This document shows positions 29,539 through 39,156 of a DNA stretch of 64,000 nucleotides, piece after piece. Made by a program: the position numbers and the translations under genes. This DNA is from Rhizobium sp. AQ_MP (lineage in GTDB: Bacteria; Pseudomonadota; Alphaproteobacteria; Rhizobiales; Rhizobiaceae). Position 1 is the stretch's first letter. Every line of letters starts with the position of its first letter. The notes under the pieces are model-generated. The model worked only from the letters and a program-made list of their open reading frames with translations. It did no database searches and was not told the DNA's origin. The stretch covers positions 58,496 through 122,495 of the forward strand of contig NZ_JACJVI010000017.1 of assembly GCF_014237835.1 (NCBI RefSeq). The letters run 5' to 3'.

Positions 29539-30760
29539 ATTCCGCTTCCTTCGGACCGCTGCCACTGGCCTCAAAATTGAACAGAGCCTGCGTTGCAAGG
29601 GCAGCCGCTCCCGAGCTCCAGAAGTTATCCCGCTCATCCGGAACAATCGCGGGCGGCTCTTCGTAACATCGCGCCGCCAAACTTTCGCGCATCGGCCCAA
29701 AGAGCAGATCGCCGAAGCTGACGGCTTCTGCGCCAACGATCACGACCTCGGGATCCATGATGTTGACCGCGTCTGCCAGATGGAAACCAATCGCCCTGCC
29801 CGCTTCCTGCAGAATGCGCCGGGCAACGGGATCTCCCTGAATGGCTGCCTCTTTCATCGCATATCGATCAACACCGGGGGCAAGCCCGCGCTCAGAACGC
29901 CAGGCCTCGACAATTGCCGGCTCGGAGTAGCGGGCTTGAAGGCATCCTCTGCGGCCGCATTCACATAGAGGGCCGTTCGGGTCATGCGTTACATGTCCCA
30001 GTTTACCGGCCCGACCATGGGCGCCTCGATGAATGATACCGTCATTCACCGTCGCACAGGCAATGCCCACGCCAAGAGCGAGTGCCGTGAACACCTTGTG
30101 ATGCCGTCCAAGCCCAAAGAGGTGCTGCGCCAAAGCAAAAGCAAGCGTATCGTCTTCCATCCAGACCGGTGCATTGATCCGCTGCTGCAACATTCTTCCA
30201 AAAGGCACGTTTTCCCACTGGAAGCGTCGGCTCTGCACGCAGATCGCCTGCTCGATATCGACGGTCGCCGGCATGGAGAAACCGATGCCAATCAGCTTGC
30301 CTTGCAAGTCCGGAGCCGTGCGGCGCAGTCGGATGACGGCTTGTTCGGCGGCATCAAGCACATCCTCCGGCTTGGACGACTTGTACTCGACCGTCAGGCT
30401 GGACAGCACCTGGGTCGACAAATCGGTCAGGACGCAACCAAGCGTGCCGACATTCATCTTGATGCCTATCGCGTAATGGCCGCCATAGTTCAGCTCCAGG
30501 GGGATTGGCCGCCTTCCGCTTGCGCCCGGCTGTGTATCCCCTTCGCGCAGATAGCCTTCGGCAATCAGGTCTGCGACAACGAAGGTGACGGCCGCTGGAC
30601 TTAATCCAGTCACGGTTGCGATGTCGGCCCTGCTTGCCGGACCTTCACGCCGAAGAAGGTTCAGTATGAGCCGCCGGTTCATGGCTCGGGTCATACGCTG
30701 ATCAATCTTCACGAAATCGACACTCCACACACTGCTGCCGTCTTGACGAGAGATACTCAA
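29537..30760 (-). CDS. ROK-family transcriptional regulator
   Basis: A protein of up to 407 residues. The N-terminal winged HTH reads NRRLILNLLRREGPASRADI, then ATVTGLSPAAVTFVV. A ROK sugar-kinase fold follows with the cysteine cluster CECGRRGCLQARYS that binds zinc in this family. The start is uncertain: TTG 30760 gives the longest frame, but GTG 30712 has a GGAG site ten bases upstream and would give a more usual N-terminus. It is convergent with the GH42 operon and is its likely repressor (inference). Confidence 0.88.
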   Translation of the reverse strand: MSISRQDGSSVWSVDFVKIDQRMTRAMNRRLILNLLRREGPASRADIATVTGLSPAAVTFVVADLIAEGYLREGDTQPGASGRRPIPLELNYGGHYAIGIKMNVGTLGCVLTDLSTQVLSSLTVEYKSSKPEDVLDAAEQAVIRLRRTAPDLQGKLIGIGFSMPATVDIEQAICVQSRRFQWENVPFGRMLQQRINAPVWMEDDTLAFALAQHLFGLGRHHKVFTALALGVGIACATVNDGIIHRGAHGRAGKLGHVTHDPNGPLCECGRRGCLQARYSEPAIVEAWRSERGLAPGVDRYAMKEAAIQGDPVARRILQEAGRAIGFHLADAVNIMDPEVVIVGAEAVSFGDLLFGPMRESLAARCYEEPPAIVPDERDNFWSSGAAALATQALFNFEASGSGPKEAE

Positions 30761-31042
30761 CTACCAGATCGCGTGGATGTTGTCGCCCGAATGAAACGCC
30801 ACGCCTTGGCGGAACATCGTGACGACCCGCAGGATGGTTCTCATGAAAATGCGAGGTCTTTTCATCACCATAGGCTGGTGATCCTTCATGCGTGGCTCCA
30901 CTTTCGATTGACCAGGAACACGAGGCTTTGAGGAGCGACATCGCCGACCGGATGGAAAGCTCATCGCGATTGCTGGGACTTCAGGCCGACATGGCTCGGC
31001 CGTCAGCCTTGAAAGTCAACGCCGCCCTTAAGGTGGCCCGGA

Positions 31043-32035
31043 TCAACTCATGATCACGAAATCCCTGCCCGAGCGGCTGTCGGGGGCAAGCGGCGTGTCG
31101 GTAAGGATGAGGACCGCGCCAGGATGCAGGACCTTTTGCATGTTTGCGACAAAGGACGGGTCGGCCGAGATGCGGGAGAGGACGTCTTTAGCCTCGCCGA
31201 CGACACGGGGATCATCGACGGAATTCGAAAACGCGATCCAGCGCATGCCTTCTACGGCCTGATCGAGAGCTTGCAGCAGGAAGACGTGGCTGCCGAGCCT
31301 GTCCTTGCCGCTGACGGTGATCTGGCCCTCTGCCCGGATCTCCGAGTTCTCCACCAGCAGCGCACGGCCGTCATAGGTTGACATGATCACCGAAACCACG
31401 GGCTGCTTGCTCAGGTCTGTCCAGTCGGTGGGGCGCTCCTTGCCGTGCAACGCTGCGACCGCGCCTTCGAACTCCCGTGCCGCATAGGCGCCGAGCACCA
31501 TGCCTGGGTGGGTCATTTCATAGGGATCGGTGGCGGAACCGGAGATGATCACAGGGGTCCCGAGATGGGTAATGCCGAACAGACGCTCGGAAAAATCAAG
31601 CGGCAGGCGCACGCAGCCATGCGAGGCCGGATAGCCCGGCAGATTGCCGGCATGGAGGGCGATACCGGACCAGGTGAGCCTGTTCATGTTCGGCATCGGC
31701 GCATCGTCATAGGTGCTGGATTTGTGGTGCTTGTCTTTCTGCAAGACCACGAACACGCCGGTCGGCGTCTCATGACCCGGCTTTCCGCTCGAGCAGGTGG
31801 AAACGGCGATGCGAATTCCATTTCGGTAGACGTGGACGCGCTGCTCCGGCAGCGAAACGACGATTGCGACCGGGCCTGTCCGCTGTCTCTCCGGATGCCA
31901 GGTGAATTCGCCGGGCTTCAGGGTGGCGATGTCCTTCATCACTTCCCCGGCCAGGATCGCAGCAGGATGACCAAGAAGTGCCACCGTCGACAACCCCTTC
32001 ACAAAGAGGCGTCTGCTTCCGTCTGTCTTCGTCAT
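31043..32035 (-). CDS. L,D-transpeptidase (YkuD family)
   Basis: About 330 residues with an N-terminal export signal (MTKTDGSRRLFVKGLSTVAL). The RRLFVKG motif followed by a hydrophobic segment suggests Tat export. The YkuD catalytic core HAGNLPGYPASHGCVRLP includes the active-site His and Cys (SHGC) that form 3-3 peptidoglycan cross-links or attach proteins. The C-terminal 150 residues are not part of the YkuD domain and I do not recognise them. I chose ATG 32035; the 40 residues available upstream are not signal-like. Confidence 0.88.
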   Translation of the reverse strand: MTKTDGSRRLFVKGLSTVALLGHPAAILAGEVMKDIATLKPGEFTWHPERQRTGPVAIVVSLPEQRVHVYRNGIRIAVSTCSSGKPGHETPTGVFVVLQKDKHHKSSTYDDAPMPNMNRLTWSGIALHAGNLPGYPASHGCVRLPLDFSERLFGITHLGTPVIISGSATDPYEMTHPGMVLGAYAAREFEGAVAALHGKERPTDWTDLSKQPVVSVIMSTYDGRALLVENSEIRAEGQITVSGKDRLGSHVFLLQALDQAVEGMRWIAFSNSVDDPRVVGEAKDVLSRISADPSFVANMQKVLHPGAVLILTDTPLAPDSRSGRDFVIMS

Positions 32036-32223
32036 GGTCGATCTCTCGTTCACAATTTCGACGGGAGCGACCATCTCAGGGCCGACCGCGGGTGTCCAAT
32101 GAGTTTCTCTCTTGAATTTTAAACAATCCTCATGAAACGTTAGTTTCAGGCGCACCCACTCTCGCTTGTTCCAGGGTGCAGGGCGCCCGATTTCGCGCGG
32201 ATTGCCGCATCAAGGATTACGCG

Positions 32224-33138
32224 ATGGATTTCAGGCATAATCTCAGGGCGTTGCACACGTTTGAAACGGTATCGCGCCATCTGTCCGTGGCCGCAGCAGC
32301 GGAAGAACTGGGCGTCACGCAGAGTGCCGTCAGCCATCAGCTGCGGCTGCTCGGAGAGATCGTTGGAGAACGGCTGATCCAGAAGAACGGTCGCGGCATT
32401 GCGTTGACGGATGCCGGACGGGACCTTGCGCGACGACTACAGCCGGCGTTTGCCGAGATTGACCGCTCGCTGGCCGAGGCCATCGGCGGCACGCGCGATC
32501 GCGTGCGGCTTGCCATCTGCAGCAGTTTCGCCCAGGCCTGGCTCGTTCCTCGGCTTCACTCCTTCTATCAGGCCCATCCGGATATCGATCTGCAGATCGT
32601 GATGTATGCGCAGGATCCGGAGCTTTCCGATGCCTCTGGCGATGCCTTCGTGACGACGCTGCCGAGGGATCGCGGCTACCATGCGCAACTGCTCTGGCCG
32701 GAGAACCTCGTTCCCGTCGTGTCCTCGGCGGTTGCCGCACGAAAGAAAGGTTTCCGCTACATCACGACCGAGCTACAACCCGGCAAGATCGGAAGCGACT
32801 GGCAGGCCTATGCACGATACACAGGACGGGCCGATCTCCTGCCGCTCGACTGCCGATGGCTGTTTGCCTCGCATTATGTGATCGCGCTCGACATGGTGCG
32901 CCGGGATCTTGGTGCAGCGCTGGTTCCAGACTTCCTCGCACAGCCTGAACTTGAGGCAGGAAACCTGTCAGTTCTCGATCCAGCGAAACTCTCGACACAT
33001 GAGGATTACCACCTCTGCATAAAGGAGAGCCGCCGTACGGAGCCTGCCCTCGACGCGCTGGTGCGCTGGTTCAAACAGGAGCTGGGAAAGTCCCAGCGAT
33101 GTGAGGAGAAGGAGAAGCTGAAATTGGTGCAACCATGA
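32224..33138 (+). CDS. LysR-family transcriptional regulator, GcvA-like
   Basis: About 304 residues. The N-terminal winged HTH has HLSVAAAAEELGVTQSAVSH followed by QLRLLGE, close to the GcvA/AmpR class. The substrate-binding domain contains ICSSFAQAWLVPRLHSFYQ. ATG 32224 follows AAGGATTACGCG. It is divergent from the L,D-transpeptidase gene, which LysR regulators often control. Confidence 0.9.
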   Translation: MDFRHNLRALHTFETVSRHLSVAAAAEELGVTQSAVSHQLRLLGEIVGERLIQKNGRGIALTDAGRDLARRLQPAFAEIDRSLAEAIGGTRDRVRLAICSSFAQAWLVPRLHSFYQAHPDIDLQIVMYAQDPELSDASGDAFVTTLPRDRGYHAQLLWPENLVPVVSSAVAARKKGFRYITTELQPGKIGSDWQAYARYTGRADLLPLDCRWLFASHYVIALDMVRRDLGAALVPDFLAQPELEAGNLSVLDPAKLSTHEDYHLCIKESRRTEPALDALVRWFKQELGKSQRCEEKEKLKLVQP

Positions 33139-33256
33139 GACTTTCTCATATTAGACTAATTTAATTCACTGGTTCACAACCTTCGAGCATGCCAGTCTGA
33201 AGACATCGGTAGGTTGCACGGCAACTGATCCAGGCTTTCCCAGCGGGAGATATCCG

Positions 33257-33955
33257 ATGCGTATGTGGCGTGCGTTCGTAGGTGGAGTGGTCGCTATGGC
33301 GCTCGTCGCCGTCGCGGAGAGCGGGCAGCAAACGGCGGTCGCGCAGGAACGCAGCGCCCGTGTCGAATTCAGCCGTGGTCAGAGCTCGACAGTCATCCGC
33401 GGCACCGTTCGCGGATATGAAGGTGTAAACTACCGCATCAATGTCCGTGGCGGTCAACGTATCGCCGTCACGATGGATAGTTCGAACGGTAGCAACTACT
33501 TCAACATTCTCGCACCCGACAGCGGCGAAGCGCTGTTCAACGGTTCGGTGTCCGGCGATTTCGCCGACATCATTGTTCCTGAAAGTGGCGACTATGTCGT
33601 GCAGGTCTACCTCATGCGCAATGCCGCTCGCCGCAACGAGCAGGCGCGATTTACGCTGAGGATCGAAGTGACGGGGGGACGCCCCGCGGCGGCGCCCCAG
33701 CCGGACTTTGCCGACGGCCTTTCAGGCGGACCCGATTTCTTTCAGGTCGCCGGCGTAACGCCGGGAGATGCCCTGAACATCCGCAGCCGACCGAGCGCAC
33801 AAAGCCCGATCGTCACCCGCGTCGTAAATGGCGAGATCCTGCGCAATGGCGGATGCCGCATGACAGGGCAGACACGCTGGTGCCGCGTGTCGCGACCCGA
33901 CGGCAGCGCTTCGGGATGGGCGGCCGGACGGTTCCTGATCGAGGCGAGCAACTGA
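33257..33955 (+). CDS. Secreted protein with a C-terminal bacterial SH3-like domain
   Basis: A 232-residue protein with an N-terminal signal peptide (cleavage near VAQE). Residues 35-140 look like a beta-sandwich similar to pre-peptidase C-terminal domains (YRINVRGGQRIAVTMDSS, then PESGDYVVQVYLM). Residues 165-230 form an SH3b-like domain (GDALNIRSRPSAQSPIVTRV, then a cysteine pair GGC and WCRV, and GWAAGRFL). It likely acts in the periplasm, perhaps on peptidoglycan. Its partner could be the small lipoprotein that follows. Confidence 0.75.
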   Translation: MRMWRAFVGGVVAMALVAVAESGQQTAVAQERSARVEFSRGQSSTVIRGTVRGYEGVNYRINVRGGQRIAVTMDSSNGSNYFNILAPDSGEALFNGSVSGDFADIIVPESGDYVVQVYLMRNAARRNEQARFTLRIEVTGGRPAAAPQPDFADGLSGGPDFFQVAGVTPGDALNIRSRPSAQSPIVTRVVNGEILRNGGCRMTGQTRWCRVSRPDGSASGWAAGRFLIEASN

Positions 33956-34004
33956 ATTCTTGGGAGCATCGAAGGCAGATACCGCGACAAGAAGGGGAAA
34001 AGGC

Positions 34005-34343
34005 ATGAAGAAGTTCCTGGTGACGACCAGCATGATCTGCATGACAGCCTCGGTTCTGTCGGCCTGCACCACGGATGGTGCCTCGCAATCGCCGCCGATG
34101 GCGGCGGCGACCCAGCCCCTGATGGACGAAAGCGTTCCACCGGCGGCGCGCAGTGCATGCCTGGCGGCAGTGTCCAACACCACAAACAACGGCGACGTGG
34201 AGATTACGGAGATGATCTTCTCGGAAGCCAATTCGCAGGTGACGGTCGGCGTGGGTCCGACGCGTGCGCCCTGGCGGTGCCTTGTTTCGAACAGCGGCGT
34301 GGTGGCCAACGTCATGTCGCTGACGAATGAAGGTTCGCTCTGA
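34005..34343 (+). CDS. Small lipoprotein of unknown function
   Basis: A 112-residue protein beginning MKKFLVTTSMICM with lipobox LSAC and Cys at about residue 21, after the site AAGGGGAAAAGGC. The mature part contains two cysteines (ARSACLAAV and WRCLVSN) that could form a disulfide. No family recognised. It lies 49 bases after the SH3-domain gene. Confidence 0.72.
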   Translation: MKKFLVTTSMICMTASVLSACTTDGASQSPPMAAATQPLMDESVPPAARSACLAAVSNTTNNGDVEITEMIFSEANSQVTVGVGPTRAPWRCLVSNSGVVANVMSLTNEGSL

Positions 34344-34354
34344 TCGGACCGATG

Positions 34355-34376
34355 CGGTGCCGGCGTTCCGGCACCG
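34355..34376 (+). terminator. Hairpin after the lipoprotein gene
   Basis: Nine-base-pair stem CGGTGCCGG/CCGGCACCG around the loop CGTT, 12 bases past the stop. The following GTCTTG is not a strong T-run, so confidence is moderate. Confidence 0.5.
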
Positions 34377-34441
34377 GTCTTGCGCACCAGCGGCGGCCAC
34401 CGACTGGCATCTGTCATGCTCGACCGTGAAGGGGGGACCCC

Positions 34442-36508
34442 ATGCAGCGTCTGACTTCGCTCGCCTTTCTCTATCTGTCGGCCTCTGCCTGCGTACTGGC
34501 TGCCGACAAGGTTCCTGTGCCGGAGATCGGACCGGACCAGCTGTCGTTCTCGGTCAGCAACATGGACCCCTCCGTGGATCCGGGCGCGGATTTCTATCGC
34601 TATGCCGCGGGCGGCTGGCTCGACCGCGTTGAGCGGCCGGCTGATCGCGTCAGCATCGATACTTTCGACTTCATGGGCCGAAGGCTGACCGCGCAGATGC
34701 AGAACCTGATGGCGGATGCCGGCGATAAGGCCGCCACAGCAAAACAGGGCAGCCCGCTGCAGCAGGTCGGCGCTTTCTACAACTCCTATATGGATACTGC
34801 CGCGCTTGACGAGAAAGGCATGACGCCAATCGAGCCGGAACTCGCGCGCATCGACGCCATTACCGGGATGGACGACCTCGCCACCTATCTCGGACGCTAC
34901 ATTACCGTCGCCGGCGAGGTGGCACTCGTCGGCTTCGTCCCATCGACCGATCAGGCCGATACCACAAAAATGGCACTCTTCCTCGTCGAGGGATCCCTGA
35001 TCTTCAACCAGGAAAACCTCTACGACGCCCCGTCGGGCTCGGAACTGGACCTCGCACTTCGCGCCAATCTGAGGCAGGTTCTGGAAACCGCCGGCTATGA
35101 CGAGGCCCGCGCGGTGGCGGTGGTCGATATGATCGCCGATCTCGAACGGGAGCTGCATTCCGCCTCGCTGACGCCGGTCGAGGCGATGAACCCCGCCAAC
35201 AGCTATCAGCCTAAAAGCCTGAATGAGCTCCAGGCAGAGATCCCCAGCCTTGATTTCGGCAGGATGCTGGCCGCTGTTGACGTTTCGCCACCGGAAACGA
35301 TCGTCCTCACCCAGCCGCGCTATTTGTCCGCCCTTGAGAAGATGCTCAAGAACCGTCCGATCGGGGACATCAAGGACTATCTGAAGGTCAAGGTGATCAA
35401 TCATTTCAAACGGTATCTCGGCACCCGCTTCGATGCGACAGCGCAAGAGTGGAACAAGATCGTCTATGGCATCGACCGGCTCCCACCCCGGTCGGAGCTC
35501 GTGCAATCGGCCCTGCAGTCCAATCTCGGCCATCCGGTTTCACGCCTCTATGTCGAGCGCCACTTTACCGAAGACACCAAGGCAAAAGCACGGGACATGG
35601 TGGAGCGCGTCCACCAGACCTTCCAAAACCGTATGCAGACGAGAGACTGGCTGGCACCGGAGACCAAGAAGGCAGCCCTCGGGAAGCTGGAGAAGCTCTC
35701 CTACAAGATAGGCTACCCCGAAACCTGGATCGATTATTCCTCGGTCGATATCCGCGCCGATGACCTCGTCGGGAATATCATGCGGCTCACCGCCTTCGAT
35801 GCGGGCCGAAGCTATTCCAAGCTCGGTAAACCCGCCGTCAGCGAAGACTTTTCGGACAGCCGCACGACGCTGCCGGTTATCATCAATGCCGGCTACAGCA
35901 TGTCAAAGAATGGCTTCGAAGTTCCGGCGGCCATCCTTCAACCGGCCGCCTTCGAGGCGGACAAGGACGCAGCCACCTACTTCTGCCGCATCGGCGCCGT
36001 GCTCGGCCACGAGATGACCCATGGCTTCGACAGCCGTGGCCGGCTCTATGATGCGAAGGGCAATCTGAAGGACTGGTGGAAGCCTGAGGATGCTGCGGCC
36101 TTCGAAAAGGAAGCGGAGAAGCTGATCGAACAGGCCAGCGCCTACGAGGTGCTGCCGGGGCTGAAGCTCAACGGTGCGCTCAGCGTCGGCGAGAACATGG
36201 CCGATGTCGGCGGCATCAACTTCGCCTATGAGGCGCTTCAGGACTATCTGGCGGAGCATCCGGACGAAAACGTCAGCATCGATGGCCTGAGCCCGGCACA
36301 GCGCTGCTTCATTTCCTGGACCCAGTTCTGGGCAATGAAGGTGACGGATCAGGCCATCCGCAGCGTCTTCATGAGCAATGCCCATCCGCCGGGCTTCTAC
36401 CGAGCAACCGCCGCCCTCAAGCATGTCGATGCCTTCTACGAGGCCTTCGACATCGGAGAGGGCGACAAGGAATGGCTGAAGCCGGAACGGCGTGTCAGGG
36501 CGTGGTGA
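34442..36508 (+). CDS. M13-family (neprilysin/PepO-like) zinc metallopeptidase
   Basis: A 688-residue exported peptidase with a signal peptide ending near VLAADK. The zinc site HEMTHGFDSRGR (HExxH) and the third ligand in GENMADVGGINFAYEAL (ExxxD) are intact. The N-terminal M13 domain begins with the usual DPSVDPGADFYRYAAGGWL. The start codon ATG 34442 follows AAGGGGGG. It would degrade peptides in the periplasm or outside the cell. Neighbouring peptidase genes suggest a peptide-utilisation or envelope-quality group. Confidence 0.93.
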   Translation: MQRLTSLAFLYLSASACVLAADKVPVPEIGPDQLSFSVSNMDPSVDPGADFYRYAAGGWLDRVERPADRVSIDTFDFMGRRLTAQMQNLMADAGDKAATAKQGSPLQQVGAFYNSYMDTAALDEKGMTPIEPELARIDAITGMDDLATYLGRYITVAGEVALVGFVPSTDQADTTKMALFLVEGSLIFNQENLYDAPSGSELDLALRANLRQVLETAGYDEARAVAVVDMIADLERELHSASLTPVEAMNPANSYQPKSLNELQAEIPSLDFGRMLAAVDVSPPETIVLTQPRYLSALEKMLKNRPIGDIKDYLKVKVINHFKRYLGTRFDATAQEWNKIVYGIDRLPPRSELVQSALQSNLGHPVSRLYVERHFTEDTKAKARDMVERVHQTFQNRMQTRDWLAPETKKAALGKLEKLSYKIGYPETWIDYSSVDIRADDLVGNIMRLTAFDAGRSYSKLGKPAVSEDFSDSRTTLPVIINAGYSMSKNGFEVPAAILQPAAFEADKDAATYFCRIGAVLGHEMTHGFDSRGRLYDAKGNLKDWWKPEDAAAFEKEAEKLIEQASAYEVLPGLKLNGALSVGENMADVGGINFAYEALQDYLAEHPDENVSIDGLSPAQRCFISWTQFWAMKVTDQAIRSVFMSNAHPPGFYRATAALKHVDAFYEAFDIGEGDKEWLKPERRVRAW

Positions 36509-36554
36509 ACTTACCGTCAGATCTTGAAGCAAATAGGTGCAAAGGAGAGTGACC

Positions 36555-37103
36555 ATGAAACGCATCATCGCATTGTTTGCGGCGGCCACACTGGCCTTCC
36601 AGGTCGGCATCCCACTGGCCGAGGCCGGCATGAGCGACAAGGACAAGGCAGCCGCCGCCGCAGCGGCCATCGCCATTCTCGGCATTGCAGCTCTGGCGCA
36701 CAACAAGCACCACTATCAGGAGGGCTACGAGCCCGGCGGCGGCGAGGAGATGGCCGAATTCGAGCGCGGCTATCGTGACGGCGTTCACGGCTACCCCTAC
36801 TGGGAAGGCAATCGCACACGCGGTTATGCCGAGGGCTACCAGGCCGGTGATCGCGAGCGCGAAAACTCGATGGCGCATCGCATGCAGCCGGTCGCTGAAC
36901 GGGCGCCTCCAATGGCCTATCAGGGCTGTGCCGATATCGTCGCGCGGAACTTTGCCGTCGGGATGCACCAGGTGCACTTCACCAAGGCTCGCTCCCCCGG
37001 AAAACACGAGTGGCAGATCGAAGCCGCCGTCGGTCGGCAATACATGACCTGCACGATGCGGGATACCGGCGAACTGATTGATCTCAGAGGTGGGCGTCTA
37101 TGA
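36555..37103 (+). CDS. Exported protein with alanine-rich segment and GY-repeat region
   Basis: A 182-residue protein with a signal peptide (MKRIIALFAAATLAFQVG, cleavage near AEAG). A hydrophobic alanine-rich stretch follows at about 33-48, then three imperfect aromatic-glycine repeats (FERGYRDGVHGYP, NRTRGYAEGYQAGDRE). The C-terminal 75 residues contain two cysteines and a beta-like fold (HEWQIEAAVGRQYMTCTMRD). I do not recognise the family. ATG 36555 is preceded by AAAGGAGAGTGACC. Confidence 0.65.
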   Translation: MKRIIALFAAATLAFQVGIPLAEAGMSDKDKAAAAAAAIAILGIAALAHNKHHYQEGYEPGGGEEMAEFERGYRDGVHGYPYWEGNRTRGYAEGYQAGDRERENSMAHRMQPVAERAPPMAYQGCADIVARNFAVGMHQVHFTKARSPGKHEWQIEAAVGRQYMTCTMRDTGELIDLRGGRL

Positions 37104-37181
37104 TGCCTGCCGACGGGTCGCGGACACAGATTCAGCGATCCGTTTTCATGACGGAAAATGCAGTCAAAGAGGGATTTTGAA

Positions 37182-39146
37182 ATGGACTATACCGGCATAT
37201 TGGCCTTGATCTCCTTCCTCACTGGCAACGCCGAGGAAGGTTTCGCCGATTTGAAAGCGGGCACGGCAGGAAGCGCGCCGATCACCCAGATCATCTGCCC
37301 CCGTCCGCTTCCCGTCGACGAGATCGAAGGCAAGACCGTCTTCTGTGGACGGGTGCAGGTCCCGGAGGACCATTCGAAGCCTGATGGCAAGAAGATCAGC
37401 CTCGATTTTGCGATCCTTAAGTCGCATTCGATTTATCCCGAAGCCGATCCGCTCGTTTACCTCCAGGGTGGCCCCGGCGCCAGCGCGATGGTCCAGATCC
37501 CGCTTCTTGCCCGAGCATTCGAACCCTGGCGCACGACGCGCGACGTGGTCTTCTGGGACCAGCGGTCGGCCGGTCTCTCGGGCCAATCGGTGAAGTGTTT
37601 CAATGCCCTGGCCTCCAACGCGGCGAAAATCGCCAAGAAGGAATACACGACCACTGCCATCGACGGATCGAACGAGAACAACAACACCATCGCCGATTGC
37701 CTGCGGGAAATCGAAGCCGCCGGGATCGATATCTCCAAATACAACACCACCGAAAATGCCAAGGACGTCTCAACGATCATCAAGGCGCTCGGCTACACGA
37801 GCTACAACATGTATGGCGTGTCCTATGGCACGAAGCTTGCCCTGGAGACCATGCGCGTCGCGCCCGAGGGCATCCGTGCCGTGATCATCGACGGCGTGGC
37901 CCCGTCCTGGGTAAAGCTCTACGACACCTTTGCGCAGAAGGTCAGCGAGCCGATCGAACACGTGGTCGAGCAGTGCAAGGCGGATGAGACCTGCAACGCC
38001 GCCTTCCCGGAGCTCGACAAGATCATCATCGAGACGCTTCATGCGGCCAAGGCTGGCAAGGTCATCCACCAGGGAAAGGCGATTGAGCCCAAGACTATCT
38101 TCCGCCCCTTCGAGGAGCGCAACACGAAATACGGCAACCTGTCGATGACGCCTTACCTTCCGGCCTTCATCTACGAGCTGCATCGTGGCAAGGAGATGCC
38201 GACCGTCGACCTGCTGGTCGGTCGCGACTTCGTCATGCCTATGCCGGGCGATGACGACGTTGCCAAGGTGTCCGCGACGCTGCCCAAGGCACAGCGCGCC
38301 CTGATCGGCACCTTGGCCGACAATGCCGTGATTTCGGCCAGGCTAGACCGCTCGAACCAGAGCATCATGGAACAGTTGCGCGACGAGATCGACACGGAAA
38401 GCAACTATGGACCCGTCGCAATCCTGTTCGACACCGAGCTGGAAAAAGCGCTGATTGCTGCACGCGGGAGCGATGACGCAAAGGCTGCCGGGATGGTTGC
38501 CGACTACGCCGCCCTGCAGAACATCAATCCCTCGAAGGGCGCCCTTAGTGCCTTCGTCAAGACCCATACAACGGGCGAGGCCACAGCCCGGCTGACCGCC
38601 CTGATCGACAGCATGAGCGAAGCGGAAGTCGCCGGCTACTTCGCCATCATCCAGCGGGATGTCGCCAAATCGGAGCAAGGCTTCTTCGGCGATCTCTATC
38701 TCTTCAACTATGCCTGCCAGGAGGACCTGCCCTTCAACAGTTTCGAGGGCTACCAGGCATTCACGGCCGCCCAGAAATACCCCTATATCGGCGACGACGC
38801 CGACGATGCCGCGCGCTTCGTCTTCGGGTCCTGCATTCCGTTCAAGAAGGTCCAGCGCGACAATTGGCAGGTCCCGGTCAAGAGCGACATTCCCACACTC
38901 TCAATCGGCAGCCTCTATGACAGCCAAACACCGGCAAGCTGGGCCAAAGTCGCGACCGAACAACTCAGCAACGCTCAGGTCTTCATGATCCCGGAGGCCG
39001 GCCATGGCGCCCTGCTTTATCAGCCCTGCGTGGCCGATATGGGTGTGGCCTTCATCAACCAGCCCGGTCGAAAACTGTCGAATGATTGCGCGGAGAGCAT
39101 CAAGATCGAGTGGCATATCCCGGACTGGGCAAAGGCAGCAAAGTGA
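37182..39146 (+). CDS. Alpha/beta hydrolase, S33 prolyl aminopeptidase/tripeptidyl-peptidase type
   Basis: About 654 residues. The oxyanion region LVYLQGGPGASA and the nucleophile elbow MYGVSYGTKLALET (GxSYG) are typical of S33 peptidases. A C-terminal TAP-like domain contains PTLSIGSLYDSQTPASWAKV and the catalytic His in EAGHGALLYQPC. ATG 37182 has GAGGG eight bases upstream; ATG 37158 would add eight residues but lacks a site. I do not see a convincing signal peptide, although cysteines suggest an oxidising location. It likely removes N-terminal residues from peptides. Confidence 0.85.
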   Translation: MDYTGILALISFLTGNAEEGFADLKAGTAGSAPITQIICPRPLPVDEIEGKTVFCGRVQVPEDHSKPDGKKISLDFAILKSHSIYPEADPLVYLQGGPGASAMVQIPLLARAFEPWRTTRDVVFWDQRSAGLSGQSVKCFNALASNAAKIAKKEYTTTAIDGSNENNNTIADCLREIEAAGIDISKYNTTENAKDVSTIIKALGYTSYNMYGVSYGTKLALETMRVAPEGIRAVIIDGVAPSWVKLYDTFAQKVSEPIEHVVEQCKADETCNAAFPELDKIIIETLHAAKAGKVIHQGKAIEPKTIFRPFEERNTKYGNLSMTPYLPAFIYELHRGKEMPTVDLLVGRDFVMPMPGDDDVAKVSATLPKAQRALIGTLADNAVISARLDRSNQSIMEQLRDEIDTESNYGPVAILFDTELEKALIAARGSDDAKAAGMVADYAALQNINPSKGALSAFVKTHTTGEATARLTALIDSMSEAEVAGYFAIIQRDVAKSEQGFFGDLYLFNYACQEDLPFNSFEGYQAFTAAQKYPYIGDDADDAARFVFGSCIPFKKVQRDNWQVPVKSDIPTLSIGSLYDSQTPASWAKVATEQLSNAQVFMIPEAGHGALLYQPCVADMGVAFINQPGRKLSNDCAESIKIEWHIPDWAKAAK

Positions 39147-39156
39147 GGGCAGCCAC